NCBI GenBank assembly: GCA_018242585.1
Contig: JAFEBQ010000008.1
Coordinates: 1 to 57,491 of the forward strand
From: Planctomycetota bacterium
GTDB taxonomy: Bacteria > Planctomycetota > Planctomycetia > Pirellulales > PNKZ01
Length of the DNA stretch: 57,491 nt
Direction: 5' to 3'
Below the pieces are notes generated by a model. That model saw nothing but the letters and a program-made list of their open reading frames with translations, made no database searches and was not told the DNA's origin. Below are positions 43,752 through 51,666 of the stretch, piece after piece. The position numbers and the translations under genes are program-made. Position 1 is the stretch's first letter, and every line of letters begins with the position of its first letter.

Positions 43752-44114
43752 GCCGTCTCGCTGCGTTGAGGCCGGCGCGTGAGCCGCCGGCGTGAACCTT
43801 GCGCAGCCCTTCCGAGTGAAGGGCCGTCCCGAGGTATTCTACCCCTGAGGTCGAGAGGCGCGAGCGCTGATTTAAGCGGCCCTTGAGCGCGCATTGGAGC
43901 GATTCTCGCCGCGTTATAGTGGCTTGGGTGGCACCGATGGCTCGGCCATCGGTGTTGCGCAGCAACAAGAAACTCGATGGGCACGCGCAACCCAAAGGGA
44001 AACTTGCCACCCGCACGGGACGGCGCTCGAGGTTTCTTGTGGCCTTCGGCCACCCAGGTGCAAGCACCTGGGCCACCCCGGTGGCAAACAGAATTGCCAG
44101 CTAAGAATGGCCCG
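43752..44114. other. Spacer containing inverted repeat copy 2
   Basis: 363 bp between two minus-strand genes. Most of it (about 43880-44093) is the inverted copy of the two-hairpin repeat at 4076-4275. An open frame running through it on the minus strand is an effect of the repeat, not a gene. Confidence 0.6.
43880..44093. repeat. Dispersed repeat with two hairpins, copy 2 (inverted)
   Basis: Hairpins CACCGATGGC/GCCATCGGTG at 43932-43954 and CCCAGGTGC/GCACCTGGG at 44053-44072 flank a 100-bp stretch which matches the reverse complement of 4105-4201 with scattered changes. Similarity extends beyond the first hairpin to about 43880. The two copies are 40 kb apart in opposite orientation. Confidence 0.75.
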
Positions 44115-45422
44115 CTACTGCCCCGCGCCGGCGGGCTCGGGCGTCCGTGTCGCTTGCGAGGCGTCGTCGATCTTGCGGGCTTCGTTCAATTGATACGCGG
44201 TCAACCGATCGGCCAGCTTCTTGTTCTGGGCCAGCAGTTGTTCAATCTTATCGGAGTTCTCGGCCATGTACTTCAGCGCCGCTTCGAGCTTCTTCTTGGT
44301 GAACTCGACCTCTTCCTTGGTCAGCTTGAGCGTGGCTTCCAGCTTGGCGATTTCCTTGTCGGCCTTGGCCAGCGGGCCATCGTCCTTCTTCAATTCTTCG
44401 GCCGACTTGCTCAGCGCGTCGAAACGGCTCTGCGCCGTGGCCAAACGATCTTGAATCACCCAGATATGCCGCTGCAACTCGTGGAGAATCACGCTGTAGT
44501 CGCGCAGCGGCCGGTCGTAGAACTTGCCCTCGACGAACTTACCGTCTTCGAGCTTGCCTTCCTTCAGGTCGTAATTCCCCGAACCAGGACTCTCGGTGAA
44601 CTTGGCGTTGTTCGCGGGCGTGGCCGGCACCGCATCGGGCGCTTCTCCCTCGGGCACATCGAGCTTGTACGCGCCGTTCCCATCGGCGTTACGGACCCAG
44701 ACGCGGCGCAGCGCCTCGGGCGGATCCTTTTCATTGGCCGGCTGCCCGTCGCGAGCGTACTCGGGACGAACGCTCGTCGGAATCAGCTTGCCGAGTTCGG
44801 CCCCCGTAAAGGCCGAGTGCCGGTCGCTGGGCATGATCTCGTACAACACCCATTCGCCAGGACCGTTGGCCAACTGATCAAGCTTCCGTTGCGGCATGCT
44901 CGACGCCGGCTTGAGCGAAACTTTCTGAGCATCGACCGCCGTGACCAGGAACTCGCCCAGGTAAGCGCCCCCCGCCGGCGTATCGGCGTTACTCAGATCG
45001 GCCTTTTGGAACACGCGCATCAGCATCTTGGCTTCGATGCCCGGCGGAGTCGGTTGGGCCACGGTGACGGTGGCTTCCCCCTTCTCGTTGGCGCTGCTGC
45101 GGCGGCATTCGTCCCACACGCGCCCCCGGCCGACCAGCGCGTCGTTCAGCGCGGTCTGCATCTGGCGCAAGCCGGGGCGACCTTTTTTCAATTGCTCGCT
45201 GATCGGCGCGTCGACCCAGCCGGCCAGCACTTCATTGCGCGCTTGCTGATCGCCGACGCGGAGGATTTCTCCTTCTTCGATCGCTTGCTTCAGTTGCTGC
45301 TCGGCCTGAGTGGCCAACTGCTCGTTCTGCTTGCGCAGATTGATCGAGACACCCGACAGGTAAACCACCCCGGCGCTCCCCAGCAGGATCATGAACGTCA
45401 GCATCAACCGAAGTAAGTTCAT
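44115..45422 (-). CDS. Membrane-anchored coiled-coil protein, planctomycete hypothetical
   Basis: 435 aa. One N-terminal transmembrane helix (about 5-25, RLMLTFMILLGSAGVVYLSG), a short coiled coil, a long mixed domain (about 60-320) with strands such as GEWVLYEIMP and VSLKPASSMPQ, and a strong C-terminal coiled coil (about 340-410, KEIAKLEATLKLTKEEVEFT). This topology with a large extracytoplasmic part is common in Planctomycetes; the function is unknown. I chose the ATG at 45422 because it opens right at the helix; the longer frame starts in unrelated sequence. Confidence 0.75.
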   Translation of the reverse strand: MNLLRLMLTFMILLGSAGVVYLSGVSINLRKQNEQLATQAEQQLKQAIEEGEILRVGDQQARNEVLAGWVDAPISEQLKKGRPGLRQMQTALNDALVGRGRVWDECRRSSANEKGEATVTVAQPTPPGIEAKMLMRVFQKADLSNADTPAGGAYLGEFLVTAVDAQKVSLKPASSMPQRKLDQLANGPGEWVLYEIMPSDRHSAFTGAELGKLIPTSVRPEYARDGQPANEKDPPEALRRVWVRNADGNGAYKLDVPEGEAPDAVPATPANNAKFTESPGSGNYDLKEGKLEDGKFVEGKFYDRPLRDYSVILHELQRHIWVIQDRLATAQSRFDALSKSAEELKKDDGPLAKADKEIAKLEATLKLTKEEVEFTKKKLEAALKYMAENSDKIEQLLAQNKKLADRLTAYQLNEARKIDDASQATRTPEPAGAGQ

Positions 45423-45712
45423 GGAGGAAGCTCGGACCAGTGAAGGTGAGTGACAGTGTGCCTGCCCCAGGGCGACGGCGGCCCTGGCCGGCAATGTCAA
45501 CAACCGTAGCGCAAACAAGTTAGGGCAGAACAGCCCGCTCGATCGATCTTAGGCAGGTCGGTCGCCGGATGTCAAACTTTAACACCTGGCAAAGGCCGCG
45601 AAAAACGCAGGGAAACCGCGACGTTTGACCCGCCGCGGGCCTTCACGCCCCCGCGCCGAGCATGACCGCTACAATCGTTGCGACGCACAGCCTTGGCCGC
45701 CCGGCGCCAACC

Positions 45713-46855
45713 TTACTGCAAGCCCGAGGCTTTGGCTGGCGGCTGCAGGCGGCGGAGCGAATCTTGCACCTGGTCGAGTTGCTTTTGCATCGACCGGAGC
45801 TGCTGCTCGAGCCGTTCTTGCGACACCCGCAAGCGGCGCTCGGTCCCTTGCAGCGCTTCGTCCAGGTGCCGATCCCCCTCTTCGCGCTGCACCTGATCGG
45901 CCGCGCGCCGAGCCCGAGCCGCGGCCGCGTCGGCCGCCGCCTTGGTCTCGCGGGCGGCTCGTTCGACCTTGTCGCGCAGCTCGCCCAGCCCCGCCTCATC
46001 GCCCGGCATATTCGGGCGCAGCTGCAGCGCGCCATTGGGCGAGTTCAACGCCCAGGCCGCGCTCGGCAGTTCCCAGCTCAAGAATTGCACCACGCGTTGA
46101 CGCACATCGCGCGGCAGCGCGTCGAGCTTGTCAGCCGTGGTCTCGAAGGTTTGCTCTCCCTGGCGCACGGTGATCTTGGCCGGCTGATCGGCCGAACGCG
46201 TGACCGAGATGCTCATCCCCTCGGGAAGTTTCTCCAGCGCGCCAGGCCGACCCGGCATGATCATCCCGGGGTGGACGTGACGGAAGGTGAAGCCAGGATG
46301 AGCTTCGGGCAGGATCGGTGGCGTGAGCCAGCGGGCGATGAATCGTTCGACGTCCGCATTGGGCAGCGGCGCCGACTCGAACTGCTCGGGGCGACGCTCG
46401 GGACGGACGCTCACTTCGCGCTGCCCGCCGTCGTGGGTGTAGAGCAGTTTCAGCTCGCGCCCGGCCGCCGCTTTGACCGCGGCCCGCAAGTCCTCGACCG
46501 TTTCCAGCGGATTGCCATCGGCGCTGATCAACACGTCGAGCGGCCGCACTCCGGCCCGGAACGCGGGGCCGTCGACGGCCACCGTCGTGATCACCAGGAT
46601 CGTCTGCTGGTCATCGACTAGCTCAGGCACTTGGGGCGCCATCTGTTCACAACCCAGGCCAATCCACGGATCGTCGGCCACTTTTCCCTTCTCACTCGTC
46701 TCGGCCGCGGCGGTTTTGTTGGCCGGCGGCGCGGCCGGCTCGTCGGCGTGCAACGACGCCCACGGCGCGGTAATGATTGCCAAGGCAACCAATGCGGCGC
46801 CGCCACAGACAGCGGCAAGCTTACGAGTCAACGAGCGAAGCGAGTTCAGGGACAT
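45713..46855 (-). CDS. PDZ-domain protein of the ECF sigma unit
   Basis: 380 aa. Signal peptide or signal anchor at about 10-37 (KLAAVCGGAALVALAIITA), then a PDZ domain at about 60-155 with WIGLGCEQMAP, VDGPAFRAGVRPLDVLISAD and the LETVEDLRAAVK helix. A C-terminal coiled coil (about 285-370, LRDKVERAARETKAAADAAA) follows. No protease domain is present. It lies directly downstream of the anti-sigma gene (102 nt) and is probably part of the same extracytoplasmic sensing module. Confidence 0.8.
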   Translation of the reverse strand: MSLNSLRSLTRKLAAVCGGAALVALAIITAPWASLHADEPAAPPANKTAAAETSEKGKVADDPWIGLGCEQMAPQVPELVDDQQTILVITTVAVDGPAFRAGVRPLDVLISADGNPLETVEDLRAAVKAAAGRELKLLYTHDGGQREVSVRPERRPEQFESAPLPNADVERFIARWLTPPILPEAHPGFTFRHVHPGMIMPGRPGALEKLPEGMSISVTRSADQPAKITVRQGEQTFETTADKLDALPRDVRQRVVQFLSWELPSAAWALNSPNGALQLRPNMPGDEAGLGELRDKVERAARETKAAADAAAARARRAADQVQREEGDRHLDEALQGTERRLRVSQERLEQQLRSMQKQLDQVQDSLRRLQPPAKASGLQ

Positions 46856-46957
46856 GGCGGCAGAGCCTCCGTTGAGCGTGCCACGGTTTGATGACAGGCG
46901 TTGATTGCATAGACCGATGAGTGGACGATGGCCAGTTCGAGTGACGGCAAGTTCGCC

Positions 46958-47761
46958 TTATTGCAAATCCTTGGTCGAAGCCGGGTGAATCTCGACCTGA
47001 TCGACGGGCACAATGCCGATGCGACCGTCACTCAAACGGATCGGCATCAATTGGCGATGCTGGTCGATGCGGTGACCCGATTGTTCCAGCAGTTTCTGCA
47101 ACTCGGCCGGCAACGGCGAAGCCTGCTGCAAGCCCTGCGTCCATTGTCGCCAGGCGTCGGGCGAGCCTTCAACCAGGGGCACGTGCATTTGCTGGGCACG
47201 CCCCGCCGCGTCGTTGACCAGCACCGTCACGTCGCGCGCCACGTTCATCACGGGCACGCCGGCCGCCGGCGCACTAGCCACCACGGGGGCAAGGTTTGCC
47301 GAGGCCTCGCCGACGCTGGGAGTTACAGGGCTCGGCGCCGTCAGGGGCGCTTGGGCGATCATGCGGTCGGTCGGATGCGAACCGCTGGAACCACCCAGCC
47401 AGTAATCGCGCGTCAACAATCCCAGGCCCAGCGCCACGACAAAGCTGGCGGCCATGGCGAACAGGGTGTTCATGTTTCCGCGTGAAGCGGTCGCCGCTTG
47501 GGGCAGCCGGCTGGCCGGTGTCAGCTTGGGCTGCGACGTTTCCGCCGCAGGCTGCGGCTCGCCCTTACGGGCATAGGCCCCCATCTGCCACCGCCACTCT
47601 TGTGCTTCGAGCAGCGCCAACGCACAGCGGCGCCACGCGCCGGGCTCGTGCTCAAACCGAAGCAGCAGTTGCCGGCGCTCGGCTTCGGACAACTCGCCAT
47701 CGGCCAACAAGTCGAGCTGACGTTGTTCATCATTGGCGGGCAAAGGAGCGGAAGTATTCAT
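46958..47761 (-). CDS. Anti-sigma factor (membrane-spanning)
   Basis: 267 aa. The N-terminal DEQRQLDLLADGELSEAERR and the RRCALALLEAQEWRW segment match the cytoplasmic part of planctomycete anti-ECF factors (RskA-like arrangement, without a visible zinc motif). One transmembrane helix lies at about 98-115 (NTLFAMAASFVVALGLGLL), with the C-terminal 150 residues outside, including VPVMNVARDVTVLVNDAAGR. Its gene follows the ECF sigma gene by 46 nt, so the protein probably sequesters that factor until a signal arrives. Confidence 0.82.
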   Translation of the reverse strand: MNTSAPLPANDEQRQLDLLADGELSEAERRQLLLRFEHEPGAWRRCALALLEAQEWRWQMGAYARKGEPQPAAETSQPKLTPASRLPQAATASRGNMNTLFAMAASFVVALGLGLLTRDYWLGGSSGSHPTDRMIAQAPLTAPSPVTPSVGEASANLAPVVASAPAAGVPVMNVARDVTVLVNDAAGRAQQMHVPLVEGSPDAWRQWTQGLQQASPLPAELQKLLEQSGHRIDQHRQLMPIRLSDGRIGIVPVDQVEIHPASTKDLQ

Positions 47762-47807
47762 GGTTCTGCCTGACTCTGTCTTGATTGGCGTACGGTCGGG
47801 GACGGGC

Positions 47808-48386
47808 CTAGCGACTGGCGCTGGCCGCGCGCCCGCTGCTCAGGTTCGGCAAGGTGTGTTCCAGCTCGCGCCGCAAGCGTTCGCGGGCGCGGTGCAAGCG
47901 GGCTTCGACCGCGCTGTGGCTGACGCCCAAGCGGTCGGCGATCTCGTGATAACTGCAATCCTCGGCATACTTCATCAGCAAGATTTCAGCGTCGCGCCCG
48001 GGCAGCTTTTCTAGCGCCACCCGCACCAACCGTTGACGTTCATCGGCCAACAGCCATTCGAGCGGGTCGGGCTCGCGATTATCTTGTTCGGTCGGCAACG
48101 TGCGGTCGGCGTAACGCTCGGCCAACCGGCGGGCGCGACCCAGGCGACGGCGGTATAACAACGCCTGTGTCACGGCCAGCCGGTATAGCCAAGGCGCCAC
48201 GCGTTCGCGGTCGCGTAGCGGGGCTTGCTGGCGGACGGCCGCCAGCGCCACTTCCTGCATGATCTCATCGACCCCCTGCCACGAGCCTAGTCGCGCTAGC
48301 ACGACGGCGCGCAACCAGCGATCGTGCCGCGCCAGTTCGGCGCGCCAGTCGATGCCAGCGCTCCCCGCGGAGGTTGAGTCGTTCAC
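47808..48386 (-). CDS. ECF RNA polymerase sigma factor
   Basis: 192 aa from a GTG at 48386; the frame is open further to an ATG at 48533, so the start is uncertain, but a standard ECF length and conserved region 2 favour the GTG. Region 2: LARHDRWLRAVVLARLGSWQ with GVDEIMQEVALAAVRQ; region 4: RVALEKLPGRDAEILLMKYA, then SYHEIADRLGVSHSAVEARL, a good helix-turn-helix for -35 recognition. It is transcribed with the anti-sigma and PDZ genes. Confidence 0.88.
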   Translation of the reverse strand: MNDSTSAGSAGIDWRAELARHDRWLRAVVLARLGSWQGVDEIMQEVALAAVRQQAPLRDRERVAPWLYRLAVTQALLYRRRLGRARRLAERYADRTLPTEQDNREPDPLEWLLADERQRLVRVALEKLPGRDAEILLMKYAEDCSYHEIADRLGVSHSAVEARLHRARERLRRELEHTLPNLSSGRAASASR

Positions 48387-48721
48387 TGCCAATACCGCTT
48401 CTGGCTCGATGGAGCCGAAAGAATGGTTACCGCACCCGTGCGGCGTCTTGTGCCCGGTATCCCAGATTTTTCCCCTGGGGACGACGAATAGCCAGGGGCG
48501 GCGGGCCGCGGCAGTGTACGAAAATTGTCGCAACTAGCTTTGCCACCTTCGCTTAGGAACGCCCGGACGCCAACAATTTCCAATCAGGGTAGCACCGGTT
48601 GCTCGGCAACCAGTGTCGCGTCAGCGACAGGAGGCCCAGAAGCAACGAGATTCCTCGCGCGGCCTCGCGGGAGTGGCAATTGATAGAATGAATCAGAGGC
48701 CACGATTCGCGGGGGAATGCC
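48387..48721. other. Spacer upstream of the ECF sigma gene
   Basis: 335 bp. It may hold the ECF promoter and the true 5' end if the ATG at 48533 is used. TAGAAT at about 48684-48689 could serve the fragment at 48722. No gene is seen. Confidence 0.4.
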
Positions 48722-48838
48722 ATGTCGACCGAGCGGGAAAAGATGCTGGCCGGCGAAATGTACGATTCGCTCGACGCCGAGCTTTGCGCCATGCGCGAGC
48801 GGGCCCGCGACCTCTGCCAGGCCCTGAACGCTTCGCAC
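48722..48838 (+). pseudogene. Maltose O-acetyltransferase N-terminal fragment
   Basis: About 38 residues beginning MSTEREKMLAGEMYDSLDAE, then LCAMRERARDLCQALNAS, which matches the amino end of the maltose/galactoside O-acetyltransferase family (M-x-x-E-K-E-K-M-L-A-G-E-x-Y). Homology stops near 48835; the left-handed beta-helix catalytic part is missing. A GGGGGAA ribosome site is still in place, so the 5' end is intact and the gene was cut from the 3' side. The break coincides with the end of an RHS fragment on the opposite strand. Confidence 0.7.
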
Positions 48839-48839
48839 G

Positions 48840-49553
48840 AGCGCGTGGTGACGGCGTTCGCTTCGTTGTCGCCGCCATCGCTGTCGAGCGTGACGCCGAT
48901 CGCCTGGGTCAGCAGTTGACCGGCGGCGTTGTACGTGGAGAGCGTGACGTTCTCCCGCGGATCGACCGAGCGGACCAGGTTGCCGTTGCCGTCGTAGGTG
49001 TTGGTCGTCGTGGCGGCCAGCGCCGTGCCGGCGGCCCTGGTCTGGGTCAGCAGATTGCCGTCTTGGTCGTACGTGAACGTCGTGGTGCTGCTGGCCGCCG
49101 TAAAGGCGTAGCCGCCCCCCGTGGTGGCGACCAGGCCATCGGTCTCGCTCCGCCGGTTGCCCGCCGCGTCGTAGCTGTAGGTGGTGACATTGCCCAGGGC
49201 ATCGGTCATCCGGACGCACTGGCCGTTGGCGTTGTAGAGATAAGACGTCGTGTTGCCGGCCGCGTCGGTGACCGAGGTCTGATTCCCATCGGCGTCGTAG
49301 GTGAAGCTGGTCGTCAGGCCGCTCGACGCGCCGGCCGGCGTGACCGTCTGGCTGGTCACTAGGTTGGCCGAGTTGTAGGCATAGGTGGTCACCGTGCCCG
49401 CCGCGTCGGTCTCGCTGGCCAGGTTGCCGGCCGCGTCGTACGTGTCGCTGGTGACGTTCCCCAGGGCGTCGGTCGTGGTCAGCGGTTGGCCATTCGTGTT
49501 GTAGGTGGTGCTGCTGGTGGCCGTATCCGCCGTGCCGTCGGCCACGTAGCACG
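48840..49553 (-). pseudogene. RHS/YD-repeat protein fragment
   Basis: About 235 residues of YD repeats, including TDALGNVTSDTYDAAGNL, TTSFTYDADGNQTSVTDAAG, TSYLYNANGQCVRMTDALGN and STTTFTYDQDGNLLTQT. YD-repeat proteins are large secreted or toxin-delivery polymers. Both ends are missing: on the 5' side homology ends at about 49553 with no signal sequence, and on the 3' side after DNEANAVTTR the frame enters unrelated sequence at about 48843, next to the acetyltransferase fragment. It is likely a remnant of a much larger gene. Confidence 0.8.
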
Positions 49554-49967
49554 TTCAAGCGTTGGAGAGTACGGCCCACGTAAAGGCCAGATGAAGCAAG
49601 AATGGCGCGAAGTGCAACCTTGAGAGTGCGGCCAGGGCCATTTCGCAAGTCGGCGGATTGCATCATCGCTACGCCCGCGCCGTTTGATTCGGCGGTTGGT
49701 GCTGTTCATCGGGACGGGGCGAAGAATCTGCGCGCCGAAGGCGGGAAATCGGTCGCGCCACCTCGTGTTACTGATTCATTGCGCTACGAATCGCAATACG
49801 CTGCCCGCTGCTACCCTGTCACTGGTCAACCGACTGCTTGCCCAACTTGTTAGAGGAGGTTTTCGGAAAGGACAATACTCGCGTTTAAAAACGCGAATGG
49901 ATCGTCCGAAACATCGGACGATCCATAGCTCACAAATGTTCATTCAAAGATCGCTGGATCGCGGCAG
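49554..49967. other. Gene-free region with terminator-like hairpin
   Basis: About 414 bp in which no frame has recognisable homology; it may include decayed sequence upstream of the RHS fragment. Near the right end are CGCGTTTAAAAACGCG (49879-49895 region) and a perfect 13-bp hairpin ATGGATCGTCCGA/TCGGACGATCCAT at about 49896-49926, which probably ends transcription of the minus-strand gene starting at 50339. Confidence 0.5.
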
Positions 49968-50339
49968 CTAATCGCATTTCTCAGTCAGCCATAAGTCGTC
50001 GCGAGCGAATGCTTTTGTCGCCTCTGCACAAGTGCCTACAAACGTATATATCCTTTCCTCCTTGTTTGTTGACGCCCCATGGTAGCCTTGCAGCGCAACC
50101 ACATTTGGGTCCGTTTCTCCATAATTGAAAACCGGACAAACTACACCATTGGTATAGATGGCCTTTTTCTTGTGCCATTTATTCATAAGTGTGAGCGAGC
50201 CCATCTTTACCTTGCCATTTGGAGGAACAGTCACTGTGTATTCGCCATCAGCGCCACGGCTTGGAGTCATTGTTGAGTTGGAGTCCAGGCAAAAAACAAT
50301 AAGCCCTCGAAACTCTTCGGGCAAAACAAACTTAATCAC
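49968..50339 (-). CDS. Small protein of unknown function, 5' end next to a repeat
   Basis: 123 aa from a GTG at 50339. Recognisable features are VLPEEFRGLIVFCLDSNS at the start, EYTVTVPPNGKVKMGSL in the middle and a hydrophilic C-terminus with two Cys (VVCPVF, TCAEATKAF). The frame remains open upstream through FYAQTNV until it meets the AGGTGTCAGGAACC palindrome at 50357, so the original start may have been displaced by that repeat. Lower G+C than the core genes. The overall style resembles small proteins coded next to RHS toxins, which is suggestive given the RHS fragment nearby, but no immunity function is shown. Confidence 0.5.
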   Translation of the reverse strand: MIKFVLPEEFRGLIVFCLDSNSTMTPSRGADGEYTVTVPPNGKVKMGSLTLMNKWHKKKAIYTNGVVCPVFNYGETDPNVVALQGYHGASTNKEERIYTFVGTCAEATKAFARDDLWLTEKCD

Positions 50340-50356
50340 TACGTTGGTTTGCGCGT

Positions 50357-50406
50357 AGAAAAGGTGTCAGGAACCGAAATCAGATTCGGTTCCTGACACC
50401 TTTTCT
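50357..50406. repeat. AGGTGTCAGGAACC palindrome, copy 2
   Basis: Identical to the palindrome at 30802-30853 through both arms and the loop. It abuts the 5' end of the small gene at 49968-50339. Confidence 0.8.
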
Positions 50407-50533
50407 CCCCCCGCAATGCCGTCGACTCGTTCGGCGCGATTTCCTTTTCGGCATTGAGAACAATGTGAGCAACTTTTGCAACATGAAAGCCCCCTCCGTT
50501 GTTTACGCTGATGCCATTGACATCTGATGCAGA

Positions 50534-51448
50534 TCACTCTTTGTCTTTTATTCCTGGATTAGAGCGCACACCACCTGACTGAAACATCACCCCAGGACCG
50601 CACGAAAGGCGAAGGTTCGCAAAACAGTCCACGAAACGGCCGCACCATTCCGAGTCGCCTAGCTCCGCAGGTATGCTCAAATGCTCGAGGTTCGTCATTG
50701 AGACAAGTGCGAAAAGGCCGTTTCTGCTCACCTTGGGCTCGTCCAATTCCAATGACCTCAAGCTACCGATTGACGATAGGTGCTTTAGGCCGTCGTCATC
50801 CAAGCCCGTGCGATGAAGCATGAGGTATTTGAGCTGCGAATGTTTGCCTAAATCCCCAACATCTCCGATCAGATGAATGTCTATCACGCTAAGCGATTTC
50901 AAAATGCGGTTATTTGCAAAGTTTGTGAGTGACGACATTTCCAAGTTTGAACCGCCTCGCAATTCAAGAGTCTTCAAGTTTTTCAGTTTCGCTAGCGACT
51001 TGACGGCTTTGTCTGTAATTTCGCCGCCACGAAGAGAAACAGAGGCAAGTCGGTCAAGGTGAGCCAGGCGGCCAATTTCATCGGCAGTTAGGTTGCTACA
51101 GCGAGCTGCTGTAATAACGATTGGATCATCGTCGCGCACAGCATGCCAAATGTCTTGCACAAATGAGCATTCGTCGTCTATTTCTGGACGATAAAACGAA
51201 AGGTGCTCACGCCGAACTAGGCATTCGAGAACTATGCTAGGCTTTGGAAGGCGATCGGCATTCATCGTGCTTCCGAGCGCGCGCCTGGAAAGCACCTGCT
51301 GATATCGCGGCCAGACCCAGACATAGCCATAAATCGCTGCGACGATCCCGACGAAGAGGAAGCCTAAAGCGACAAGCGACAGCGCACGGCGACGCCGTCG
51401 TCGTTTCGCGGCGGTCTCTTCAGCCTTTGATTCGCCAGCGTTCACCAA
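50534..51448 (-). CDS. Membrane-anchored leucine-rich-repeat protein
   Basis: 304 aa. A Lys/Arg-rich cytoplasmic start (AAKRRRRRRA), one transmembrane helix (about 22-45, ALSLVALGFLFVGIVAAIYG), then LRR units from about 110 to 260: LTADEIGRLAHLDRLASVSL, ITDKAVKSLAKLKNLKTLEL, DDGLKHLSSIGSLRSLEL and LFALVSMTNLEHLSI. The LRR domain lies outside the cytoplasm and presumably binds protein. No partner is recognisable. The G+C content is lower than in the flanking RND genes, like the other accessory genes of this patch. Confidence 0.75.
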   Translation of the reverse strand: MVNAGESKAEETAAKRRRRRRALSLVALGFLFVGIVAAIYGYVWVWPRYQQVLSRRALGSTMNADRLPKPSIVLECLVRREHLSFYRPEIDDECSFVQDIWHAVRDDDPIVITAARCSNLTADEIGRLAHLDRLASVSLRGGEITDKAVKSLAKLKNLKTLELRGGSNLEMSSLTNFANNRILKSLSVIDIHLIGDVGDLGKHSQLKYLMLHRTGLDDDGLKHLSSIGSLRSLELDEPKVSRNGLFALVSMTNLEHLSIPAELGDSEWCGRFVDCFANLRLSCGPGVMFQSGGVRSNPGIKDKE

Positions 51449-51666
51449 GAAGTCCTGCCCGATCGACAGAAGAAGAGAAGTGCCCAGTACGCGTTGCTCG
51501 CCGCATTGTGTCGCACGCTACGCGCACAGGCAAGCTTTTTCACCGAGTTTGATCCGGTCGCGAACGCTAGACGCCCATGCTGATTCGTCGTATTAAGCGC
51601 TCAAGCAATAGCTCTCGGCGCCGCTGGCAAGCGGAATGTGGCGGAGATCGCAACGGCGACCTCGTC

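Noticed and set aside
43207..44076. A 289-aa minus-strand frame beginning in the dispersed repeat
   Set aside because: It runs out of frame through the rhomboid gene and only resembles the frame at 4081-4311 because both lie in the same repeat.
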